A program made the position numbers and the translations under genes. A DNA stretch of 64,000 nt from Carallia brachiata (Eukaryota > Streptophyta > Magnoliopsida > Malpighiales > Rhizophoraceae): contig JADCRB010000114.1 of NCBI GenBank assembly GCA_021464245.1, positions 3,286,001 to 3,350,000 on the forward strand. Reading direction: 5' to 3'. The stretch's first letter is position 1; each line of letters opens with the position of its first letter. Below, one piece after another: positions 34,571 through 42,825 of the stretch. Below the pieces are notes generated by a model. It saw only the letters and a program-made list of their open reading frames with translations. It searched no databases and was not told where the DNA came from.

Positions 34571-35020
34571 TCTATTTTTCGTACTTTTTTGCCTGCTGCG
34601 GCGGGAAAACACGGCCATTACGGACTCGGGAGACGGGTCTCTGTGGCCTGTCGGACACTTGAAGGTCGCGAGAAGCCCATTTTTTATCCCGGGACGGCAA
34701 ACACAACTGTTCGTCCCCCGGCGCGGAAGGGTCTAAAGGGCATTGAAAAGCTCGCAAAAATGACAAAGTCGACGAGAATTGATTCAGGAAATACTAGCGT
34801 AGAGGAAACCATTACTTCAAGAGGACCAAAACTACTGAAACGGTGGAATTTGACCCCGAAGAATGGGGTCAATGGAGCGAAGCTCGATTGACACCCTAAT
34901 AGAGCTCAACAAGAGCTTTCCGTCGACTGGTTACGGCGCACGCGGTTCCACGCGCACAAAAAGTTATGAACGTTCGAATTTAAGCTCTAGATACGCGATA
35001 GCTTGGAGGGCAAAAACCGG

Positions 35021-35122
35021 CACCAGCGAATTGGATCCCGTCTGAGCCTCGAAGTTAAACGCGCTTGGGAGAGAGTAGTACCTGAACGGGTGGCCTCCTG
35101 GGAAGCCCCCGTGTTGCAACCC
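35021..35122 (+). pseudogene. Diverged 5S-like spacer copy
   Basis: GAATTGG, CCTGAACGGG, GGGAAGCCCC, TTGCAACCC. Confidence 0.82.
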
Positions 35123-35300
35123 TACGCCATTCGTAGTTGATTCGAGCTGTGGGTTGGAAATTTGGCCGTCTCAGAGTTGGGAAAGGGGTTTGGGCGGTGT
35201 CTCGGACTCCGATCCTCCCGAGAAGGCGTTCTCGTCCGAGAAGCCATTGGCGATGTGTTGTGGGGGCAGGCTCTTAACGATTGAGTGCGCATCCCTTGAT

Positions 35301-35419
35301 GGGTGCGTTCATACCATCAATAATGCACCGAATCCCATCAGAACTCCGAAGTTAAACGTGCTTGGGCGAGAGTAGTACTAGGATGGGTGACCTCCTGGGA
35401 TGTCCTCGTGTTGCACTCC
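35301..35419 (+). rRNA. 5S ribosomal RNA, mosaic variant
   Basis: Carries the 5' changes of the CATCAATAATG subfamily (CCATCAATAATGCACCGAATC) but the 3' half of the common form, and ends CACTCC. A mosaic of two subfamilies. Confidence 0.92.
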
Positions 35420-35869
35420 TCTATTTTTCGTACTTTTTTGCCTGCTGTGGCAGGAAAACACGGCCATTACGGACTGGGGAGACGGGTCTCTGTGGCCTGT
35501 CGGACACCGAGGGTCGCGAGAAGCCCATTTTCGATCCCGGGACGGCAAAAACAACTGTTCGTCCCCCGGCGCGGAAGGGTCTAAAGGGCATTGAAAAGCG
35601 GGCAAAAACGAAAAGTCGACGAGAATTGAATCAGGAAATACTAGCGTAGAGGAAACCATTACTTCGAAGAGGACCAAAACTAACTGAAACGGTGGAATTT
35701 GACCCCGAAGAATGGGGTCAATGGAGCGAAGCTCGATTGACAACCTAATAGAGCTCAACAATAGCTTTCCGTAGACTGGTTACGGCGCACGCGGTTCCAC
35801 GCGCACAAAAACTTATGAACGTTCGAAGTTAAGCTCTGGATACGCGACAGCTTGGAGGGCAAAAACCGG

Positions 35870-35971
35870 CACCAGCGAATCGGATCCCATCTGAGCCTCG
35901 AAGTTAAACGCGCTTGGGAGAGAGTAGTACCTGGACGGGTGGCCTCCTGGGAAGTCCCCGTGTTGCACCCC
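35870..35971 (+). pseudogene. Diverged 5S-like spacer copy
   Basis: Full 102 nt with GGATCCCATC. Confidence 0.84.
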
Positions 35972-36150
35972 TACGCCATTCGTAGTTGATTCGAGCTGCG
36001 GGTTGGAAATTTGGCCGTCTCAGAGTTGGGAAAGGGGTTTGGGCGGTGTCTCGGACTCCGATCCTCCCGAGAAGGCGGTTCTCGGTCCCGAGAAGCCATT
36101 GGCGATGTTGTGGGGGCAGGCTCTTAACGATTGAGTGCGCATCCCTTGAT

Positions 36151-36268
36151 GGGTGCGTTCATACCATCAATAATGCACCGAATCCCATCAGAACTCCGAA
36201 GTTAAACGTGCTTGGGCGAGAGCAGTACTAGGATGGGTGACTCCTGGGATGTCCTCGTGTTGCACCCC
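36151..36268 (+). rRNA. 5S ribosomal RNA, mosaic variant
   Basis: 5' part as 35301, then GAGCAGTACTAGG as in the recombinant copy at 23509, and one C lost in GTGACTCCTGGG. Confidence 0.91.
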
Positions 36269-36719
36269 TCTATTTTTCGTACTTTTTTGCCTGCTGCGGC
36301 GGGAAAACACGGCCGTTACGGACTGGGGAGACGGGTCTCTGTGGCCTGTCGGACACCGAGGGTCGCGAGAAGCCCATTTTCGATCCCGAGACGGCACACA
36401 CAACTGTTCGTCCGCCGGCGCGGAAGGGTCTAAAGGGCATTGAAAAGCGCGCAAAAACGAAAAGGTCGACGAGAATTGAATCAGGAAATACTAGCGTAGA
36501 GGAAACCATTACTTTGAAAAGGACCACAACTAACTGAAACGGTGGAATTTGACCCCGAAGAATGGGGTCAATGGAGCGAAGCTCAATTGACAGCCTAATA
36601 GAGCTCAACAAGAGCTTTCCGTCGACTGGTTACGGCGCACGCGGTTCCACGCGCACAAAAATTTATGAACGTTCGAAGTTAAGCTCTGGATACGCGACAG
36701 CTTGAAGGGCGAAAACCGG

Positions 36720-36821
36720 CACCAGCGAATCGGATCCCGTCTGAGCCTCGAAGTTAAACGCGCTTGGTAGAGAGTAGTACCTGGACCGGTGGCCTCCTGG
36801 GAAGTCCCCGTGTTGCAGCCC
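36720..36821 (+). pseudogene. Diverged 5S-like spacer copy
   Basis: CTTGGTAGAG, GGACCGGTGG and TTGCAGCCC; shared with 37571. Confidence 0.83.
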
Positions 36822-37000
36822 TGCGCCATTCGTAGTTGATTCGAGCTGCGGGTTGGAAATTTGGCCGTCTTAGAGTTGGGAAAGGGGTTTGGTCGGTGTC
36901 TCGGACTCCGATCATCCCGAGAAGGTGGTTCTCGGTCCCGAGAAGCCATTGGCGATGTTGTGGGGGTAGGCTCTTAACGATTGAGTGCGCATCCCTTGAT

Positions 37001-37119
37001 GGGTGCGTTCATACCAGCACTAATGCACCGGATCCCATCAGAACTCCGAAGTTAAACGTGCTTGGGCGAGAGTAGTACTAGGATGGGTGACCTCCTGGGA
37101 TGTCCTCGTGTTGCACCCC
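37001..37119 (+). rRNA. 5S ribosomal RNA, common variant
   Basis: As 26040, followed by TATTTTTCC. Confidence 0.96.
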
Positions 37120-37570
37120 TCTATTTTTCCTACTTTTTTGCGTACTGCGGCGGGAAAACACGGCCATTACGGACTGGGGAGACGGGTCTCTGTGGCCTGT
37201 CGGACACCGAGGGTCGCGAGAAGCCCAATTTCGATCCCGAGATGACAAACACAACTGTTCGTCCCCCGGCGCGGAAGAGTCTAAAGGGCATTAAAAAGCG
37301 CGCAAAAACGACAATGTCGACGAGAATTGAATCAGGAAATACTGACGTAGAGGAAACCATTACTTCGAAGAGGACCAAAACTAACTGAAACGGTGGAATT
37401 TGACCCCGAAGAATGGGGTCAATGGAGCGAAGCTCAATTGACAGCCTAATAGAGCTCAACAAGAGCTTTCCGTCGACTGGTTACGGCGCACGCGGTTCCA
37501 CGCGCACAAAAATTTATGAACGTTCGAAGTTAAGCTCTGGATACGCGACAGCTTGAAGGGCGAAAACCGG

Positions 37571-37672
37571 CACCAGCGAATCGGATCCCGTCTGAGCCTC
37601 GAAGTTAAACGCGCTTGGTAGAGAGTAGTACCTGGACCGGTGGCCTCCTGGGAAGTCCCCGTGTTGCAGCCC
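37571..37672 (+). pseudogene. Diverged 5S-like spacer copy
   Basis: Same private changes as 36720, one unit upstream. Confidence 0.83.
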
Positions 37673-37851
37673 TGCGCCATTCGTAGTTGATTCGAGCTGC
37701 GGCTTGGAAATTTGGCCGTCTTAGAGTTGGGAAAGGGGTTTGGTCGGTGTCTCGGACTCCGATCATCCCGAGAAGGTGGTTCTCGGTCCCGAGAAGCCAT
37801 TGGCGATGTTGTGGGGGTAGGCTCTTAACGATTGAGTGCGCATCCCTTGAT

Positions 37852-37970
37852 GGGTGCGTTCATACCAGCACTAATGCACCGGATCCCATCAGAACTCCGA
37901 AGTTAAACGTGCTTGGGCGAGAGTAGTACTAGGATGGGTGACCTCCTGGGAAGTCCTCGTGTTGCACCCC
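37852..37970 (+). rRNA. 5S ribosomal RNA, near-canonical, last copy
   Basis: 119 nt, box C GGGAAG, T at nt 7. Last 5S gene before the array ends. Confidence 0.96.
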
Positions 37971-38421
37971 TCTATTTTTCGTCCTTTTTTGCCTGCTGCG
38001 GCGGGAAAACACGGCCATTACGGACTGGGGAGACGGGTCTCCGCTGCCTGTCGGACTCCGAGGGTCGCGAGAAGCCCATTTTCGATCCCGGGACGGCAAA
38101 CACAACTGTTCGTCCCCCGGTGCGGAAGGGTTTAAAGGGCATTGAAAAGCGCGCAAAAATGACAAAGTCGACGAGAATTGAATCAGAAAATACTGGCGTA
38201 GAGGAAACCATTACTTCGAAGAGGACCAAAACTAACTGAAACGGTGGAATTTGACCCCGAAGAATGGGGTCAATGGAGCGAAGCTCAATTGACAACCTAA
38301 TAGAGCTCGACAAGAGCTTTCCGTCAACTGGTTACGGCGCACGCGGTTCCACGCGCACAAAAAGTTATGAACGTTCGAAGTTAAGCTCTGGATACGCGAC
38401 AGCTTTGAGGGCAAAAACCGG

Positions 38422-38523
38422 CACCAGCGATTCGGATCCCGTCTGAGCCTCAAAGTTAAACGCGCTTGGGAGAGAGTAGTACCTGGACGGGTGGCCTCCT
38501 GGGAAGTCCCCGTGTTGCACCCC
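38422..38523 (+). pseudogene. Diverged 5S-like spacer copy, last in array
   Basis: GATTCGG and GCCTCAAAG variants. About 50 bp of its following spacer remain before the copia junction. Confidence 0.84.
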
Positions 38524-38574
38524 TACGCCATTCGTAGTTGATTCGAGCTGCGGGTTGGAAATTTGGCCGTGTCA

Positions 38575-39258
38575 GAAGTGTTTAGTCCTTCCATGATCTA
38601 CTGGATTCCTTGAAATTGCTATTGTAGCTTGATTATCACAATAAATACTGGTTGGTTCTGCTGGAGCTAAATGCAGATCAGTCAACAACTTTCTGAGCCA
38701 AATGGCTTGATTAACAGCAACTGAAGCAGCAACATACTTAGCTTCAGCCGTTGACTGAGCTACAATAGATTGCTTTTTGGAATTCCAGCAGAAAACACTA
38801 GAACCAAGAGAAAAACAATAGCCAGAGGTGCTTTTCATATCCTCTAAAGATCCTGCCCAATCACTATCAGTGTATCCATGAAGTTTTAGTTCCTCTCCCT
38901 TTTTGAACATAATGCCAAGTTCAGTGGTTCCTTTAACATATCTTAAGATCCTCTTGGCTGCTTTGTAGTGCACTTGACTTGGAGAATGCGTAAACCTAGA
39001 CAATAAACAGGTTGAATGCATTATATCAGGCCTAGAAGCTGTCAAGTACAACAAACAACCAATTATGCTCCTGTAAAGGTTTGCTTCAATCTTCTCAACT
39101 CCGTCATCTTTTACCAACTTCAAGTTCATTGCAAGTGGGGTTGATGTGGACTTGTAGCTATCCATATTAAACTTCTTCAAGACTGCTTTGGCATACTTTG
39201 TTTGACTGATAAAGATGCCAAGTTCAGATTGATGAACCTGAAGTCCAAGGAGACATCA
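38575..39258 (-). pseudogene. Copia RT end and RNase H, truncated
   Basis: Contains YRSIIGCLLYLTASRPDI, RILRYVKGT, DSDWAG, STSGYCF, QSTAEAKY and YCDNQATI, the normal run at the end of copia pol. Similarity begins near 39258, upstream of the ATG at 39180. It stops at HGRTKHF exactly where the 5S array begins; the stop codon at 38572-38574 is array sequence. Confidence 0.92.
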
Positions 39259-39295
39259 AACCCATATCAGACATTTCAAAAACAAGTTGCATTTC

Positions 39296-39690
39296 CTACT
39301 TGAACTTCAACACTGAATTTGAACAACTTCCAGTTATTAGAAGATCATCCACATAAAGAGAAACAATGAGAAATTGATCTTGAACTGACTTGACAAACAA
39401 TGTAGCTTCACTTCTGCTTTTTATAAAACCAAGTTGTAGCAGATGTTCATTGATTATACTAAACCAGACTCTTGGGGCCTGTTTAAGACCATACAAGCCC
39501 TTATTCAGCTTATAGACCTTATCTTTTTTACCTTTGACTACATACCCTTCAGGTTGTTCAATGAAAATCTCCTCTTGCAAAATGCCATTCAAAAAACCTG
39601 ATTTGACATCAAGGTGAAAGACAGGCCAGCCCTTCTGTGCAGCAAGAGATAGAAGGAGTTTGATTGTTTCAAGTCTAGCTTTGGTGCAAA
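39296..39690 (-). pseudogene. Copia reverse transcriptase core
   Basis: Carries the copia RT landmarks GYVVKGKKDKVYKLNKGLYG, LKQAPR and the catalytic YVDDLL. Coding similarity starts upstream of the first ATG, at the frameshift near 39690. It ends at an in-frame TAG near 39294, beyond which RT similarity goes on for a few dozen codons. Confidence 0.9.
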
Positions 39691-41465
39691 AGTGTCAAAA
39701 TAGTCTATGCCATGTTGTTGGGCACAACCTTTTGCAACTAATCTAGCTTTGAATCTGTTTACAGAACCATCAGGATTAAATTTAGTTCTATAAATCCATT
39801 TTACTCCTATAACATTCTTGTCCATATGTCTTTCAACAAGTGTCCAAGTATGGTTTTTCTCCAAGGTTGAAATCTCCTCTTGCATTGCTTGTTTCCAAAC
39901 AGAAGATAAACCAGCTTTAGTAAAGTCACTTGGCTCTAAAATAGCAAGATTGGATCTTGCATACACATCAACAAGAGGTCTGGTTCCCCTGACAGGAATA
40001 TCATCAAAATCATTATTTGACTCCTCTCCTGAACTATCAGTATGATCTCCAACAAGTTGAGAGATTGAACTCCCAGACTTTTGCTCATCAATGCTTCTCC
40101 AATCCCATGACTGATCTTCTTTAAACTTCACTTCTCTGCTTACAAGGACTTTACTAGCATGCACATCATAAACTCTATATGCCTTTGAAGAGATGCTGTA
40201 ACCAATGAACACAGTTTCAATTGCCTTTCGATCAAGCTTTGTTCTTTTACTTTCAGGTACCAGCACATAACACAAGCACCCAAACACTCTGAGATGTAAG
40301 ATTGATGGTTTTGAACCAAACCAAACTTCATAAGGTATTTGATTCCTTACTGCTTTGGTGAACAACCTGTTTTGCAAATATACAGTTGTGTGGATAGCTT
40401 CAGCACAAAACCTTTTAGGGAAATTTCTTTCAAGTAACATGCATCTAGACATATTCAAAATAGTCTTGTTTTTCCTCTCAACAACACCATTTTGTTGAGG
40501 GGTATATGGTGCTGAATATTGGTGATGAATTCCAGCTTCAACACAAGTTTGATTGAAAGCATTTGAAGTGAATTCAGTCCCATTGTCTGACCTTAGAGCC
40601 TTGATCTGATAACCAGATTGATTTTCAACCAAGTATTTGAAAGATTTGAACAAGTCTGCCACTTCTGACTTTTGCTTCATGAAATAGACCCAACAATACT
40701 TGGACAAATCATCAATAAACAGCAAAAAGTACTTGCTACCATTTAGAGAATTAGTATCCACGGGTCCACATACATCAGTATGTACTAATTGAAGCTTATC
40801 TTTTGCTCTCCATGCTTGGTTTGAAGGAAAAGGTTGTCTTGTTTGCTTGCCTTGATAACAAATATCACACATCTTATTTGTTTGTGTAAATTCAGGCAAA
40901 TTTGAAACAAGATTGTGCTTCTGCATGTGTTGCAAGCCAGAATAGTTGTAATGACCAAGTCTTTTATGCCATAGACTTGTATCATCAATCATTGCAGGTA
41001 ATGCTTCATGATTCATTTGATCTAGCTCTAAAGGAAAACTCTTCTGTTTCATCATGACAGTGATAATTTTAGCTCCTATTGAGTCTAAAATTGTGCAATA
41101 TTTTCCTTTAAAGACTAGAGAGTAGTTATTTTCCAACAACTGACCCACACTCAGCAAGTTTTGACTAATTTCAGGGACAAATAGAACATCAGAGATAGTT
41201 TTAGTACTTCTTGAAGTCTCAACTACAACTGACCCCTTCCTTTGAGAAGTAATGAATGAGCCATTTCCAATCCTAACTTTTGAAGTATAGGATCTATCCA
41301 ACCTCTTGAAAACCTCAGGATTTGATGACATGTGATGTGTGCACCCACTATCAATGAGCCAAGCTGATGTGCTTTTGCTCTTGAAATTGGTAGTTGCAAC
41401 AAAAAGTTCCTCATCTATCTGCTGGCTTGAATTTTCTACAACCTGAGCTTGAACCCTTTTTTTGT
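39589..41465 (-). pseudogene. Copia pol: protease, integrase, start of reverse transcriptase
   Basis: Long open frame with the protease active site DSG at about 41352, the GAG-pre-integrase and zinc-binding HHCC (HKRLGH ... CDIC, about 40860-40970), then the integrase catalytic triad: D in VHTDVCGP, D in RSDNGTEF and E in GVVERKN. The reverse transcriptase begins at WKQAMQEEI and passes KARLVAKG. At about 39690 one base is lost in the early RT, and the frame ends at 39589 while the true RT frame continues. The formal frame opens upstream at 41637, but homology starts near 41465. Confidence 0.92.
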
Positions 41466-41740
41466 TGCTGGTACTGCTTTCTTTTACCTTTGCAAATTCT
41501 TTCAACATGTCCTTTCTTATTGCAAAAGGAACAAACCGCATCTGGCCTCCTCCAGCAATATTTGGCCAAGTGTGTTGTTTTGCTGCAGTGTTCACAGGGA
41601 GGATAGACTCTTTTAGTGCTTGATTTGGTGGAATCAAATTCCTTGCTGTCCAACTTGTCAGTTTGTGATTTTTTATATTGACTTTTGGACTTTAAAGAAG
41701 CAAGTAATGCACCCTCAGTGGAAGCACTAGGCTTGGAAGT
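41411..41740 (-). pseudogene. Copia gag nucleocapsid part with two zinc knuckles
   Basis: Continuation of gag in a shifted frame. Two CCHC knuckles of form C-x2-C-x4-H-x4-C stand back to back at 41492-41596 (CEHCSKTTHLAKYC and CSFCNKKGHVERIC). These bind nucleic acid. The frame then runs into an A7 tract on the minus strand (about 41457-41463), where the reading frame of pol takes over. Confidence 0.88.
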
Positions 41741-42365
41741 ATCGGGCACTCCTCTTTGTCATCATTCTTTGTTCTTGTGCTTGAAGGGCACTAAGAAGCT
41801 CAGAAACACTGATTTGAGTCATGTCCTTCACCTCCTCCAAAGCAACTTTAGATTCAAATTTTTCAGGGATTGATACCAACATCTTTTCAACAATCCTCCT
41901 GTCAGGTAAGTCCTCTCCAAGCATCCTTATCTGATTAACAACCTTCATGAGCCTGTCACTATATTCTTTTATAGTTTCAGACTCTTTCATTCTAAGAAGT
42001 TCATATTCTCTTCTCAGATTAAGGATTTGCATGTTTCTGGACTTCATAGTTCCTTCGTACTCCTCCTTTATCCTATCCCAGGCTGCTTTTGGAGTCTTGC
42101 ATGCCATGATCCTATTAAATATTGTTTCAGAAACTGCAGATTGAAGGCAAGATAAAGCTTTGAAATGCTTTGCTACTTGCTCACTATGGTTTTTTAACTG
42201 TGCCACTATGGGATTCAATGGCAATGCACGGACCTCTCCTCCTACTTCAGTTACTTCCCACAAATCAAATGCCCTCATATATGTTTCCATCATCACTGAC
42301 CACTGTATATAGCTTTCACCAGTGAATTTGGGAGGTGGAGTAGGAGAAAACTTTGCAGAGGCCAT
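41727..42365 (-). pseudogene. Copia gag (capsid) region
   Basis: Start chosen at the ATG at 42365 (MASAKF...); an upstream in-frame ATG at 42413 lies closer to the primer binding site and is less like the family. The protein shows the copia gag pattern: KFTGESYIQWSVMMETYM, then AWDRIKEEYEG and a run LRREYELLRMKESETIKEYSDR. It packages the element RNA. The frame ends early near 41727, where a shift moves the zinc-knuckle part into another frame. Confidence 0.88.
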
Positions 42366-42496
42366 AACAGTTTGAAAAGATTGCAAGAAAAAACAGTCCT
42401 CACTTAAACCCAAGTGTTTTCTTAACTATTTCCTCACAAGACTCTCGTGTATCACTCCACTTTTCACTCACCACAGATCCTTTAAGATCCTTTAGT

Positions 42497-42508
42497 GCTC
42501 TGATACCA
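42497..42508 (-). other. Primer binding site, initiator tRNA-Met
   Basis: Minus strand reads TGGTATCAGAGC, the usual copia primer binding site complementary to the 3' end of plant initiator tRNA-Met. It lies between the LTR edge and the gag start, where it should be. Confidence 0.92.
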
Positions 42509-42512
42509 TTTA

Positions 42513-42825
42513 TGTTAGTTGAATCAGCAGAAACAACAACATGCTAATTGATCAAAAATTACACTGTCACAAGTTTCTGCTAAAAACTAGAAAGGAAGGC
42601 AGCAGAGGATAAAAAAGTGAAAGAAGAACAATGAGAGTTAATAATAGCAGCAATAGCAATGCCGTGTATATAGCATTTTATATATGAGTAGCATTATAAA
42701 TGATACAAGAAAGTGAGATACAAACTGTCCATACTTGACAGCAATTTACTCAAGTTTTCAAGTATCTACCTAATCCCACTTAGCTAGATTACTTGAATTT
42801 AAAGTAAAGCAAAAGCAGCACAACA
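42513..42825 (-). repeat. Probable copia 5' LTR
   Basis: The inner edge is well placed: on the minus strand the sequence ends CTAACA four bases before the primer binding site. The outer edge is less certain. TGTTGTGCTG at 42825 gives a 313 bp LTR with TG...CA ends. A TATATAAAA-type TATA box lies near 42675-42690. A CTAACA at 43340 would give a longer LTR and is the alternative. The second LTR that would settle this is lost. Confidence 0.5.

Larger units (their letters stand above)
1..38574 (+). repeat. 5S rDNA tandem array, unit about 850 bp
   Basis: Head-to-tail array of 5S rDNA units, all on the + strand. Spacing between successive 5S starts is mostly 833-851 bp; exceptions are 801 bp (5757 to 6558), 794 bp (26888 to 27682) and 1404 bp (22938 to 24342, which contains a recombinant copy). 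Each unit runs: 5S gene of 119 nt, spacer of about 450 bp, a diverged 5S-like sequence of about 102 nt, then a spacer of 179 bp. The window opens inside a spacer about 150 bp past the start of an unseen 5S copy. The array ends sharply at 38574/38575 in a copia element. Apparent long open reading frames recur once per unit in all frames and are by-products of the repeat. Confidence 0.97.
38575..42825 (-). mobile_element. Truncated Ty1/copia LTR retrotransposon
   Basis: Degenerate copia element read on the minus strand. In order from 42825 downwards: probable 5' LTR, tRNA-iMet primer binding site, gag, two zinc knuckles, protease, integrase, reverse transcriptase, RNase H. The integrase-before-RT order is diagnostic for copia. 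The element stops at the 5S array edge, inside RNase H. The end of RNase H, the polypurine tract and the 3' LTR are missing, so target-site duplication cannot be tested. Lesions: frame changes near 41740, 41460, 39690 and 39255 and an in-frame stop near 39294. It cannot make a full polyprotein. Confidence 0.93.

Noticed and set aside
382..38453. Hundreds of open reading frames of 60-200 codons in the array
   Set aside because: They recur once per unit in several frames on both strands and change with every indel. They are shadows of rDNA, not genes.
1..38574. Array as tandem Cassandra-type TRIM retrotransposons, which carry 5S sequence in their LTRs
   Set aside because: The unit has no tRNA-iMet primer binding site, no polypurine tract and no TG...CA bounded direct repeats, and its 5S is full length with a normal terminator.
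1..38574. CRISPR-like repeat-spacer pattern
   Set aside because: Units are 850 bp, nearly identical throughout and of plant rDNA type.
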